Positions 55,688 through 64,000 of a stretch of 64,000 nt of DNA are shown in pieces. Both the position numbers and the translations under genes were made by a program. Below the pieces are notes generated by a model. The model did no database searches, was not told where the DNA came from, and saw only the letters and a program-made list of their open reading frames with translations. Source of the DNA: Enterococcus sp. DIV0212c (lineage in GTDB: Bacteria; Bacillota; Bacilli; Lactobacillales; Enterococcaceae); assembly GCF_017377505.1 (NCBI RefSeq), contig NZ_JAFREN010000001.1:78179-142178 (forward strand), read 5' to 3'. How positions within the stretch are numbered: the first letter of the stretch is position 1; each line of letters starts with the position of its first letter.

Positions 55688-58537
55688 TTATGGCGCATCA
55701 ACCAATACCCATGTTAGACTTGCGGAATAAGTATCCTTTTTCATATCTGGAGACAAATTCACTAAGACACCGCTATTTTTATCATACTCATAAGTAACTT
55801 CAGTCTCTTTATTTTCATTTCCCGTATCGCCTGAAGCAACAATTATCGAACTATCTTTCACTAATTTATTGGTTATTCCCTTTTCGTCAGTATAAACAAT
55901 TCCTTGCTTCATTACTTGATGGTAATCTTTACCTGTCAAGTATTCATTTAATTTTAACTCTAACTTAAATTTTTTATTTGGCCCTCTTAAATCACTAATT
56001 TTAATTTTATAAGAATTGGCTCTATCCACAACTTGTTGTTTAGTAGGTATCGTTTGCTGTTCATAGTCAATACTTGTTGGTACCTCGGTAAGTTCTAAAA
56101 ATCCTTCGACATAGATTCTAAATGTAATTTTATTTGATATATTTGAAAATTCATCCTTTGCATAAACTTCCGCTTCATAATTTTTTCCAGCTGTTAAACC
56201 AGTCATTCGATAATCAGGATCAATCTTCCAAGCGTTGTTACCCTTCTCTCCGATTTTGGAAGATTGAATGATTTCGTCTTTTCCATTATAAGTTAAATGA
56301 ACCTCATAATTAGACATGCTATCTAATTTAGTTATCCCATTTAAATCTAAAACATTATTTTTTATATTTACATAATGGATTTTTTCGGCGTCATTCATGC
56401 TAATAATCGGCGCTAGGATTTTCTCATAAGTAATGACCTCAGTACTATTTGTATTTCTATATTGGTAATCTATTAAATTCATTGATGTTTCTTTATACTT
56501 ATAAGCAGAAATTTTTTCTTGTACTAGATTTTCTAAATTATCAGCTTTTAAGGTAAGAAAAGAACGTAAAGTGGTATGTTTCAATTCCTCACCTTCTGTA
56601 TTTTGATACTTGATTTCTGTATTACTATTAAAATTAACTCCTGTAATATCCTTATTTGTTCTTACTGGCGTTTGATCAACATGTAGTTCTGTCAAACTAA
56701 CCAAATTTAAGTAGCCTTGCTTATTTAATAAGTTTACATCAATCGGATCATTGTAATTTATTTGCCAATTTATCCGAAACTCGTATAAATGATTATAAAA
56801 TTTCTTATCTTTTAAATCCTTGACCTGTATTGTAAGTTCATCATTCTCATTATTAATATTAAATAAATCAGATTTATCCTCACCTGCTTCGTTAAATACG
56901 TTAACTGTATTACTTTTTTGAATATAGTCTGGAATTTTTATTTTCCAAGTCAGTATATCTTTTCTCCCACGGTCTGGCTCATAAGGAACCATTTGATAAA
57001 ATGAAGTAAAGAACTTTTCATCCTCTGTAACCGTATCATATACTTTATTTTCTGGTATAAAATCTGGAATTTCAACAGGAACTAATGAACTTGAATCATA
57101 ATTAACAGCCGATTCATCTGGATCGTTATTCCTAATAGAAAAATTGAAAGAAGAAACATCATCAAATGTAATGGTCATCTCTTTTGCTACATCTGATCCA
57201 GCAATTTTCGAACTAAATTCAGTATTATCACCAAATACTCCATAGCGAATATCAGTTTCTTTTGGCGAATAGATAGCTTTTATAAAAGAATTAGAAAGAG
57301 AAAGGTTTTTTGCTTTATTCATGTTTTTAAATGTCCAATAACCTGAAATTGATATAGGTTCTCCCTTTTGATTTAAAAACTGATACTCTGTGTTTAGCAT
57401 CACGTTTCCTTGAAGTGCCCACCTTAAAAAGCTACTGTTAGTTACTGATAGTCGGGATAACACTGAACTAGATCCAGAACTTTTCCCTGATACTTTAACG
57501 GAAAGGGATATCCACTGTCCTTCATAAAAGCTAACATTTTCAATTAAAATAGAACTTGGATTAGAACTATTGAACTCAACTATTTTCCCATTTGTCGCAT
57601 CGTTAATAGTTACTTCGCCAGATTTTTTACTGACTTTTATTTTATTATTATAATACATTGTAAAATAATTTTTTTTAGGAATACTCTCTTTTTCTGAATT
57701 TTTCCATTCTGGATGTGTTGAAATAAGCGGCGAATCTAAAAATTTTATTGGAGCTTCTGCAGAATACAAAACTTGTGAGGTGTCTGGATCATTATTCGTT
57801 ATCCCTATTTCAAGAGATTTTCTATTTTCATAGGCAACCCCCATTACTTGACCTGCACCAAAGCCAGATAGTTTAGAAGAGTAACTTGTAAAACCAGCTA
57901 TATCAGATGGTTCATATAAAATATTTGTATCAGAAATTGAAAATATTTTACTTATTTCATCATCTTTAAAATCAATATTCTTTGCTTTATTGACTCCTTC
58001 AAAATAATTGATACCTGAAACAGTCATGGGCTGGTCTAAAACATTGAAATACTCATAAGAAATTTTTACTGATTCATCCCCATTCAGCAACCATGTCATA
58101 AAGCTATCTTTTGACAAAGATACATTAGCACCTTTCCCCTTAAGTGATTCCACTGTAATTTTCATATTTACGATAGAAACACCATATTCTCCAACATTTG
58201 TTATATATGCTTCAGCTTTATCGCCAATTTTTGAAGGATTAAACGTAAGAAGTTTGCCACTAACTTTAAAATTTTTATTGTTTTTTATACTTATTTGTTC
58301 TGAATATTTCAATACAAAGGAGCTATCCTCAGTCAATTCTACTTTGGATATTTCTTGCCATTTAGGATTCGTTTTTATGGAATTGCCAACTCTAGTTTCC
58401 TTACTAGCTATAGTAGAAACTTCACCTAAATTTTGTTCTGTTTCTTTGCCCAAAACAACACTAGTACCAGCTATTTTTATTATCAAAACGGTCATGATAC
58501 AAATAATTACACTTGTAAACAGTAACTTCTTTTTCAC
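55688..58537 (-). CDS. Large secreted WxL-like surface protein with internal duplication
   Basis: A 949-residue exported protein. GTG start at 58537, signal/anchor segment about residues 3-30. Residues about 45-275 and 278-490 are two copies of one unit (FMTWLLNGDESVKISYEYF matches FLRWALQGNVMLNTEYQF; both end with NNDPD). A middle region of beta-rich, Ig-like domains follows (about 500-810). The last residues, SASLTWVLVDAP, match the end of WxL domains (LTWTLxxAP), which bind peptidoglycan in enterococci, but the full two-motif WxL domain is not clear. No LPXTG. It probably acts at the cell surface in adhesion or complex formation. Alone in its transcript. Confidence 0.7.
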   Translation of the reverse strand: MKKKLLFTSVIICIMTVLIIKIAGTSVVLGKETEQNLGEVSTIASKETRVGNSIKTNPKWQEISKVELTEDSSFVLKYSEQISIKNNKNFKVSGKLLTFNPSKIGDKAEAYITNVGEYGVSIVNMKITVESLKGKGANVSLSKDSFMTWLLNGDESVKISYEYFNVLDQPMTVSGINYFEGVNKAKNIDFKDDEISKIFSISDTNILYEPSDIAGFTSYSSKLSGFGAGQVMGVAYENRKSLEIGITNNDPDTSQVLYSAEAPIKFLDSPLISTHPEWKNSEKESIPKKNYFTMYYNNKIKVSKKSGEVTINDATNGKIVEFNSSNPSSILIENVSFYEGQWISLSVKVSGKSSGSSSVLSRLSVTNSSFLRWALQGNVMLNTEYQFLNQKGEPISISGYWTFKNMNKAKNLSLSNSFIKAIYSPKETDIRYGVFGDNTEFSSKIAGSDVAKEMTITFDDVSSFNFSIRNNDPDESAVNYDSSSLVPVEIPDFIPENKVYDTVTEDEKFFTSFYQMVPYEPDRGRKDILTWKIKIPDYIQKSNTVNVFNEAGEDKSDLFNINNENDELTIQVKDLKDKKFYNHLYEFRINWQINYNDPIDVNLLNKQGYLNLVSLTELHVDQTPVRTNKDITGVNFNSNTEIKYQNTEGEELKHTTLRSFLTLKADNLENLVQEKISAYKYKETSMNLIDYQYRNTNSTEVITYEKILAPIISMNDAEKIHYVNIKNNVLDLNGITKLDSMSNYEVHLTYNGKDEIIQSSKIGEKGNNAWKIDPDYRMTGLTAGKNYEAEVYAKDEFSNISNKITFRIYVEGFLELTEVPTSIDYEQQTIPTKQQVVDRANSYKIKISDLRGPNKKFKLELKLNEYLTGKDYHQVMKQGIVYTDEKGITNKLVKDSSIIVASGDTGNENKETEVTYEYDKNSGVLVNLSPDMKKDTYSASLTWVLVDAP

Positions 58538-58575
58538 TAATGCACACCTACACTTTGCCTAAATTCTATACAGTG

Positions 58576-58604
58576 AGTATATAATATTTTTTTATTAATG
58601 TTAA
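58576..58604 (-). promoter_or_regulatory. Promoter of the WxL-like gene; rest of the gap to 58.87 kb
   Basis: -35 TTAACA (58604-58599), 17-bp spacer, -10 TATACT (58581-58576). Upstream, CTAAAAAAGAG occurs twice (about 58619 and 58641), perhaps activator sites. The remaining AT-rich sequence to 58868 holds no gene I can support. Confidence 0.55.
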
Positions 58605-58868
58605 TAAAAGATATTATCTAAAAAAGAGTTCTTTCATCCTAAAAAAGAGAATTATTTGATAAACTTTATTCATAATAAGAATAATTAAAATACTTTGTGA
58701 CGTTTATACCACTACAAACAATTAGCTTTAAGTAGTAATAGTTATGGATATATTTTTATACAATAGATTATTTTCTCTCATATTTAGTGGTATTTTCTAA
58801 GTTTCAAACTCTCTTTAAATATGAAATTACACTAAGATTTTTGAATTAAACTAATTATAAACATAAAA

Positions 58869-58903
58869 AAACTATATCCTATGTCATGCAGAGGATATAG
58901 TTT
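58869..58903 (-). terminator. Terminator of the GlsB-like gene
   Basis: AAACTATATCCT pairs with AGGATATAGTTT; minus-strand TTTTATG follows. Confidence 0.85.
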
Positions 58904-58923
58904 CGTACTATAAAAAGTATCTA

Positions 58924-59166
58924 TTAATTTTTACCTACAAAAAATGACACAACTGCAACTAAAATCACAGCTCCAATAATTGAAGGAAACAATGCCATAC
59001 CGGCAACTTGAGGTCCCCAACTTCCTAGAAGTGCTTGACCAATCGATGAGCCTACAAGACCTGCAATAATGTTGAAGATCCAGCCCATTGATTTTCCTTT
59101 ACTTGTGATTGCTCCGGCAATTGCTCCGATAACGCCACCTACGATTAAAACCCATAACCAATGCAT
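58924..59166 (-). CDS. GlsB/YeaQ/YmgE-family stress membrane protein
   Basis: An 80-residue glycine-rich protein with three short spans. GGVIGAIAGAITSKGKSMGW and NIIAGLVGSSIGQALLG are the family's signature glycine-zipper segments. In E. faecalis GlsB is linked to general and bile stress together with Gls24; no gls24 gene is adjacent here. RBS AAGGGAGG. Confidence 0.88.
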   Translation of the reverse strand: MHWLWVLIVGGVIGAIAGAITSKGKSMGWIFNIIAGLVGSSIGQALLGSWGPQVAGMALFPSIIGAVILVAVVSFFVGKN

Positions 59167-59290
59167 ATATATGACCTCCCTTACAAATAGAATAAATGTA
59201 ATAATGATTACTTAATTATGCTAACAGATTATTTATTTTCTTGCGAAAGAAATGCTCTAAAACTATATTTATATCATTTTTTTATCATTT

Positions 59291-59554
59291 TTATTTCATC
59301 ACATCTGTCACCAAAATCGTTACAAAGTTTTTTATCCCACAATTTTTACAATCATAATGAAGATTTATTTCGTCATCTACTATAATATCATCACAAACTA
59401 GTTCAATTTCATTATCTGAAAGATTCAATTCTCCTAAAGGAATGTTTACTCTTTGATGATCTGATTTATCCGTTCTTGTATTTAATAAAAATTTGCCAGT
59501 CATTTCTTTTTCGCAATTTTTACATGTTACTTCAACACTGATTTCTCTTTCCAT
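59291..59554 (-). CDS. Small protein with two CXXC pairs
   Basis: An 87-residue soluble protein. CKNC at residues 11-14 and CKNC at about residues 70-73 could bind one zinc across a beta-rich middle (NIPLGELNLSDNEIELVCDD). RBS AGGAGAG precedes the ATG. No family recognised; the layout recalls small zinc-ribbon or antidote-like proteins. Confidence 0.6.
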   Translation of the reverse strand: MEREISVEVTCKNCEKEMTGKFLLNTRTDKSDHQRVNIPLGELNLSDNEIELVCDDIIVDDEINLHYDCKNCGIKNFVTILVTDVMK

Positions 59555-59662
59555 CGTAAGCTCTCCTTCTTATCTTTATCAATAAGTGTATGTATATAAG
59601 TTTAAACGCTTTTGTAAAAAAATTCGATTGATATGCTTTACAGAGCTAGTTTGGTAAACAAA

Positions 59663-59692
59663 AAAGCTAGAACCCAAATGGATTCTAGCTTC
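59663..59692 (-). terminator. Terminator of rplJL
   Basis: AAGCTAGAA pairs with TTCTAGCTT; minus-strand TTTTTTG follows. Confidence 0.85.
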
Positions 59693-59712
59693 AAAATTCA
59701 ATCTTAAAAAGA

Positions 59713-60078
59713 TTATTTTACTGTTACTGAAGCGCCAACTTCTTCTAAAGCAGCTTTTAAAGCTTCTGCTTCATCTTTAGAAACGCCTTCTTTAACTGGT
59801 GCAGGTGCGCCATCAACTACTGCTTTAGCTTCTTTCAAGCCAAGACCAGTTGCTTCACGAACTGCTTTGATAACTTTAACTTTTTGGTCTCCAGCTGCAG
59901 TTAATTCTACAGTGAATTCAGTTTGTTCTTCGCCAGCTGCTGCTGGTCCTGCTGCTGCTGCTACAGGAGCTGCTGCAGATACGTCAAATTTTTCTTCAAT
60001 AGCTTTTACTAAGTCGTTTAATTCTAAAATAGTTGCGCCTTCTAATTCTGCAACAATGTTTTCAATGTTCAATGCCAT
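59713..60078 (-). CDS. rplL: Ribosomal protein L7/L12
   Basis: A 121-residue stalk protein: N-terminal dimer domain ([20 protein letters not shown]), Ala/Gly-rich hinge ([18 protein letters not shown]) and the C-terminal factor-binding domain ([16 protein letters not shown]). Second gene of rplJL. Confidence 0.98.
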   Translation of the reverse strand: MALNIENIVAELEGATILELNDLVKAIEEKFDVSAAAPVAAAAGPAAAGEEQTEFTVELTAAGDQKVKVIKAVREATGLGLKEAKAVVDGAPAPVKEGVSKDEAEALKAALEEVGASVTVK

Positions 60079-60139
60079 TATGGTTTCCTCCGTTTTAATA
60101 ATTCATTATTTTTTAATTTAGGTTGTTACTAGGCTGCAA

Positions 60140-60640
60140 TTATGCAACTTCTTCTTCTTTTTCTGCCACTGCTTTGACGGCGTAAGCCACTTGTCTGACT
60201 GGCGCTTGTAATACAGATAATAGCATAGAAAGTAGTCCATCGCGACTTGGAAGTTTTGCTAAAGATGTCATTTCTTCTACTGAAGATACTTTACCTTCAA
60301 TAACGCCACCTTTGATTTCCAATGCTTTTGCAGTGCTTGCAAATTCGTCGATGATTTTAGCAGGTGCTACTACATCGTCGTTACTGAAAGCGACTGCTGT
60401 AGGTCCTGTAAATACTTCGTCCAAGCCTTCTAGTCCAGCTTTTTTAGCTGCACGTGAAAGGATAGAGTTTTTGATAACTTTCATTTCAACATTTGCATCA
60501 CGCAATTGTTTACGTAAGTTAGTCACTTCTTCTACAGTTAAACCACGGTAGTCAACGATGACTACAGAAGCTGCTGCTTGAAACTTAGCTGTTGCTTCTT
60601 CGACTAGGGTTTCTTTTTTAGCGATTGCTGCTTCACTCAT
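60140..60640 (-). CDS. rplJ: Ribosomal protein L10
   Basis: A 166-residue protein that anchors L7/L12 dimers to the ribosome. Conserved start [20 protein letters not shown] and [20 protein letters not shown]. Preceded by an L10 leader for autoregulation. Confidence 0.97.
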   Translation of the reverse strand: MSEAAIAKKETLVEEATAKFQAAASVVIVDYRGLTVEEVTNLRKQLRDANVEMKVIKNSILSRAAKKAGLEGLDEVFTGPTAVAFSNDDVVAPAKIIDEFASTAKALEIKGGVIEGKVSSVEEMTSLAKLPSRDGLLSMLLSVLQAPVRQVAYAVKAVAEKEEEVA

Positions 60641-60664
60641 TTATTTTCACCTCCTGATTATTGA

Positions 60665-60845
60665 TGGAGAAGCTTATTTGTAATTAAAACAAAATAAACT
60701 CCATGCCACCGTTGACATAGAGGGACGTAATTGTATGTATCAACAATTGTCCTCGGTAGGAAATTAAGACTTGCGTCACCTACTGTCTTCGGTACAGTTA
60801 ATTATTAACCTCAACTACCTTACCATGAGACAGGTAGTTGAGTCA
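60665..60845 (-). promoter_or_regulatory. L10 leader (autoregulatory RNA) and rplA-rplJ intergenic hairpin
   Basis: The 236-base gap between rplA and rplJ begins with hairpin CAACTACCT/AGGTAGTTG (60812-60840). It continues with a GC-richer structured stretch including GTACCGAAGACAGTAGGTGA and CCTACCGAGGACAATTGTTG, matching the position and character of Firmicute L10 leaders, where L10-L12 binds its own mRNA. Confidence 0.7.
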
Positions 60846-60876
60846 ATAATTTTTTTTACTTATTCAGCTTTTCTAA

Positions 60877-61566
60877 TTAGAAAGAAGCTTGGTCAACATG
60901 GATTCCAGGTCCAAATGTAGTTGTTACTGAAATGTTTTTGATATATTGACCTTTTGCTGCTGATGGTTTAGCTTTCAACAATACATCGTTGATTGTATTG
61001 AAGTTTTCTAGTAATTTTTCATTATCAAATGAAACTTTACCGATTGGTACATGGATGTTTCCAGCTTTGTCAACACGGTAAGTTACTTTACCAGCTTTTA
61101 CTTCGTTAACAGCTTTTGTTACGTCCATTGTTACAGTACCAGTTTTAGGGTTAGGCATAAGGCCTTTAGGACCTAAGACACGACCTAATTTACCAACTTC
61201 AGCCATCATGTCTGGAGTTGCTACAACTACGTCAAATCCAAACCATCCACCTTGGATTTTTTGAACCATGTCAGCGTCGCCTACGTAATCAGCACCAGCT
61301 GCTTCAGCTTCTTTTGCTTTTTCGCCTTTAGCAAAAACTAAAACGCTTTGTGTTTTACCAGTTCCGTTAGGTAATACTACTGCACCACGGATTTGTTGGT
61401 CTGCTTTTTTAGGGTCTACATTTAAACGGTAAGCAACTTCAACAGTTGCGTCGAATTTTGCAATATTTGTATCTTTAGCCAAAGCGATTGCTTCTGCTAC
61501 AGGGTAAACTTTTGTTGCTTCAACTTTTTTTAATGCATCTTGCATTTTTTTGCTTTTTTTAGCCAT
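60877..61566 (-). CDS. rplA: Ribosomal protein L1
   Basis: A 229-residue L1-stalk protein. Signature [15 protein letters not shown] near residues 133-147 and the C-terminal [10 protein letters not shown] are intact. It follows rplK after 111 bases. GTGGGAGG occurs in the leaders of both rplK and rplA and may be part of an L1 autoregulatory site. Confidence 0.97.
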   Translation of the reverse strand: MAKKSKKMQDALKKVEATKVYPVAEAIALAKDTNIAKFDATVEVAYRLNVDPKKADQQIRGAVVLPNGTGKTQSVLVFAKGEKAKEAEAAGADYVGDADMVQKIQGGWFGFDVVVATPDMMAEVGKLGRVLGPKGLMPNPKTGTVTMDVTKAVNEVKAGKVTYRVDKAGNIHVPIGKVSFDNEKLLENFNTINDVLLKAKPSAAKGQYIKNISVTTTFGPGIHVDQASF

Positions 61567-61677
61567 TTTGTTTCCTCCTTGATTGTGGTTATAACGGTCG
61601 AACCTCCCACGTAATTCATATCTTTGAATATGAAATAAACTGAGAAGCTACTTCTTTAGGGTACTTAGAATAAAAAA

Positions 61678-62100
61678 TTATCCTACAGTGATTCCCATGC
61701 TTCTTGCAGTTCCTTCAACCATGCGCATAGCCGCTTCAACGTCTGCTGCGTTTAGGTCTGCCATTTTAAGTTCAGCGATTTCTTTAACTTGATCTTTAGA
61801 AACATTCGCTACTTTATTTTTGTTTGGCTCACCAGAACCTTTTTCGATTTTTGCAGCTTTTTTAAGTAATACTGCAGCTGGTGGTGTTTTAGTAATAAAT
61901 GTAAATGAACGGTCTTCATATACAGAGATTACTACTGGAATAATCAAACCAGCTTGATCAGCTGTACGAGCGTTGAATTCTTTAGTGAATCCCATAATGT
62001 TGATACCCGCTTGACCTAGTGCTGGACCTACTGGCGGAGCTGGTGTTGCTTTACCTGCAGGAATTTGCAATTTAACTAATTTTTCTACTTTTTTTGCCAC
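61678..62100 (-). CDS. rplK: Ribosomal protein L11
   Basis: A 140-residue protein at the GTPase centre. The start [20 protein letters not shown] and C-terminal [17 protein letters not shown] match the family. First gene of rplKA; RBS AAGGAGG. Confidence 0.98.
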   Translation of the reverse strand: MAKKVEKLVKLQIPAGKATPAPPVGPALGQAGINIMGFTKEFNARTADQAGLIIPVVISVYEDRSFTFITKTPPAAVLLKKAAKIEKGSGEPNKNKVANVSKDQVKEIAELKMADLNAADVEAAMRMVEGTARSMGITVG

Positions 62101-62213
62101 GAGACATACCTCCTTGAGTCCGTGATGTGGTTAATTGGAGATGAAGATTTCTCCTCCCACGTCATTCTTTGACGAATCAAAGAAAACCTGTATGCAAAAA
62201 TGCACACTTAAAC

Positions 62214-62242
62214 AGTATACTCTGCTTTCATTTAAATTTCAA
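62214..62242 (-). promoter_or_regulatory. Promoter of rplKA
   Basis: -35 TTGAAA (62242-62237), 17-bp spacer, -10 TATACT (62219-62214) on the minus strand. The leader contains GGAGATGAAGA/TCTTCATCTCC-type pairing before the RBS. Confidence 0.75.
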
Positions 62243-62400
62243 TACTTTTCTGCTCTTTTTCCTCTCTAGCTTCAAAATTAGAAATGAGAAAAAGATAAGT
62301 TTTTCTCGCATTCTTATTACCATTCTAGTTTCTTCTGCTTAATTGTGATAGACTTTCGTTAGAAAAATCCTGATATTAAATATGAAATAGGTGAAAAAAC

Positions 62401-63069
62401 ATGGAAAATTTACGCTACAAAAGTGTTTTTGATATTATCGGTCCTGTCATGATCGGACCAAGCAGCTCACATACTGCTGGAGCTGCTCGAATCGGAAAAA
62501 TCGTCCGGAGTATTTTTGGTGAACAACCAGATACAGTTGATATTTACTTATATGAATCTTTTGCCAAAACTTACCGTGGCCATGGTACAGATATTGCCCT
62601 TGTCGGTGGTTTGTTAGGTATGGAGCCTGACGATGAACGCTTAGCGGATTCATTGAAAATTGCTCACGAAAAAGATATGGAAGTCTTATTTGTTCCGTTA
62701 AAAGAAAAAGCAGAGCATCCAAATTCAGTCAAATTACTTGTATCTAAAGGCGATCGTAAGCTTTCTGTAACGGGTATTTCAATCGGCGGCGGTAATATTC
62801 AAATTTCCGAGCTGAATGGTTTTAAAATTTCTCTAACGATGGGAACACCAACATTTATTATTGTGCATCAAGATACTCCTGGAATGATTGCACAAGTTAC
62901 AAATTTACTTTCTGAAACAAGTATCAATATCGGAACGATGACTGTGACTCGTGAATCAAAAGGAGAAAAAGCAATCATGATCATTGAGATCGATCATGCG
63001 GATATTGGGGATATTACAATGAAATTGGTTCAGATCCCTCATATTTTTAGTGTAAATTATTTCGATTAA
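62401..63069 (+). CDS. sdaAB: L-serine dehydratase, beta subunit
   Basis: A 222-residue subunit of the iron-sulfur serine dehydratase (serine to pyruvate + ammonia). SDH-beta part GPVMIGPSSSHTAGAARIGK (about residues 14-33), then a C-terminal ACT domain (FIIVHQDTPGMIAQVTNLLS) that may sense serine. The alpha subunit follows after 25 bases. Confidence 0.94.
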   Translation: MENLRYKSVFDIIGPVMIGPSSSHTAGAARIGKIVRSIFGEQPDTVDIYLYESFAKTYRGHGTDIALVGGLLGMEPDDERLADSLKIAHEKDMEVLFVPLKEKAEHPNSVKLLVSKGDRKLSVTGISIGGGNIQISELNGFKISLTMGTPTFIIVHQDTPGMIAQVTNLLSETSINIGTMTVTRESKGEKAIMIIEIDHADIGDITMKLVQIPHIFSVNYFD

Positions 63070-63094
63070 TTTAAATTAAAGGAGCAAAATTATT

Positions 63095-63982
63095 ATGTTT
63101 CTATCTATAGAAGAATTAGTAAAACAAGCAGCCGATTTTCCGTCTGTAGCTGAGTTGATGATCGCAACAGAAATAGAAAATCACGGACATAGTCGTGAAC
63201 GAATCATCGAAACGATGGAACGAAATCTTGCTGTTATGAAACAATCGATCGAAGAAGGCGTGGATGGTGTAACTTCTGTAACTGGTATTACTGGTGGCGA
63301 TGCTACTCGTTTAAATGATTATATTCAAGCTGGGAATTTTCTAAGCGGAGAAACCATTTTAACAGCTGTCAGAAATGCAGTTGCAGTTAACGAAGTCAAT
63401 GCAAATATGGGCTTGATTTGTGCAACGCCTACAGCAGGAAGTGCCGGAGTTGTACCTGGTGTTTTAATGGCTGCTATTGAACGTTTGCAGCTAACGCATG
63501 AACAACAAATAGACTTTTTATTTACCGCTGGTGCTTTTGGTCTTGTGATTGCCAATAATTCATCCATCAGCGGAGCAGAAGGCGGTTGTCAGGCAGAAAT
63601 TGGTTCAGCAAGCGCCATGGCAAGTGCAGCTTTAGTTTGTGCAGCTGGCGGTAATGCGGATCAAGCAGCTCAAGCAATTGCGATTACTTTAAAAAATATG
63701 ATGGGCTTGATTTGTGATCCTGTCGCAGGATTAGTTGAAGTGCCTTGTGTTAAACGAAACGCCTTAGGTTCCTCTCAAGCATTCATTTCTGCTGATATGG
63801 CTTTGGCTGGTATCCGCAGTGTGATTCCGCCGGATGAAGTTGTTGCCGCAATGTATCAAGTTGGCCGTCAAATGCCGCAGATTTTTAAAGAAACGGCTGA
63901 AGGTGGTTTGGCTGTTACACCAACTGCCCAACGATTGGCAAAAGAAATTTTAGATAATCAAACAGAAAATCCAGATAAATAA
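63095..63982 (+). CDS. sdaAA: L-serine dehydratase, alpha subunit
   Basis: A 295-residue catalytic subunit with cluster cysteines in GLICATPTAGSAGVVPG, AEGGCQAEIGSASAMA and MMGLICDPVAGLVEVPC. RBS AAAGGAGC. The coding part is complete; GAAAAGGAGC after the stop (63986-63995) looks like the RBS of a further gene beyond the window. Confidence 0.95.
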   Translation: MFLSIEELVKQAADFPSVAELMIATEIENHGHSRERIIETMERNLAVMKQSIEEGVDGVTSVTGITGGDATRLNDYIQAGNFLSGETILTAVRNAVAVNEVNANMGLICATPTAGSAGVVPGVLMAAIERLQLTHEQQIDFLFTAGAFGLVIANNSSISGAEGGCQAEIGSASAMASAALVCAAGGNADQAAQAIAITLKNMMGLICDPVAGLVEVPCVKRNALGSSQAFISADMALAGIRSVIPPDEVVAAMYQVGRQMPQIFKETAEGGLAVTPTAQRLAKEILDNQTENPDK

Positions 63983-64000
63983 TAGAAAAGGAGCAGTCAA

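Noticed and set aside
59867..60551. Plus-strand ORFs opposite rplL and rplJ
   Set aside because: They are antisense shadows of ribosomal genes with Ala/Ser-rich low-complexity products and no RBS.

Overview
The window looks like chromosome from a low-GC Firmicute of the genus Enterococcus. It carries an efaCBA-type manganese transporter, a ptsHI / clpE / DUF1827 / prfC neighbourhood, a protein ending in a WxL-like tail, a divergent second PRPP synthase, a cellobiose-type PTS, and rplKA/rplJL with an L10 leader. Species cannot be fixed from the sequence alone. Protein families were assigned by reading motifs, not by database search.

Layout. 1-9.7 kb: partial topoisomerase III, a DsbA/FrnE-like oxidoreductase, a small autoregulated-looking XRE/membrane-protein pair, mnmA with its cysteine desulfurase, rarD, a PRPP synthase and a serine-hydrolase-like protein. 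9.7-24 kb: efaCBA with operators on both sides of its promoter, an ABC-F gene behind a leader-peptide attenuator, a NUDIX gene, a methionine uptake operon (metQ-metN-metI-metQ-M20 peptidase) under two tandem methionine T-boxes, tRNA-Thr, a DUF1002 protein and an MFS pump with an attenuator-like leader. 24.2-29.6 kb is an AT-rich accessory island. It holds a seven-gene, tightly overlapping minus-strand operon: ABC ATPase, ABC permease, small membrane protein, M50-like protease, 82-residue one-span peptide, and two membrane-anchored CXXC thioredoxin-fold proteins. Beside it are a 58-residue two-span protein, a decayed copy of that protein, and an ISL3 transposase remnant. 29.9-44.3 kb is mostly core: ptsHI, clpE (CtsR box), an acetyltransferase behind a translational-attenuator-like leader, prfC, an Mga-like regulator, CNNM/CorC and AI-2E-family membrane proteins, and small genes. 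44.5-45.8 kb is a CRISPR array of type I-C repeat class with no cas genes in the window. 46-64 kb: mutY-recX, rlmD, a cellobiose-type PTS with a GH1 enzyme lacking its acid/base glutamate, an IS110 remnant, a 949-residue WxL-like surface protein, small stress proteins, rplL/J/A/K and sdaAB/sdaAA.

The best candidate for an undescribed system is the 24.2-28.4 kb operon. The arrangement fits making, cutting, disulfide-bonding and exporting a small peptide: the precursor has one cysteine near the end of its membrane span and one at its C terminus, an intramembrane-type protease is encoded just upstream, and two thiol-redox proteins just downstream. The neighbouring two-span protein would be a natural immunity candidate. 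This is inference from gene content; nothing here proves it. A second theme is leader-based control. Five minus-strand genes or operons (ABC-F, MFS, met operon, acetyltransferase, rplJL) have structured leaders, and two of these leaders contain a well-formed short ORF.
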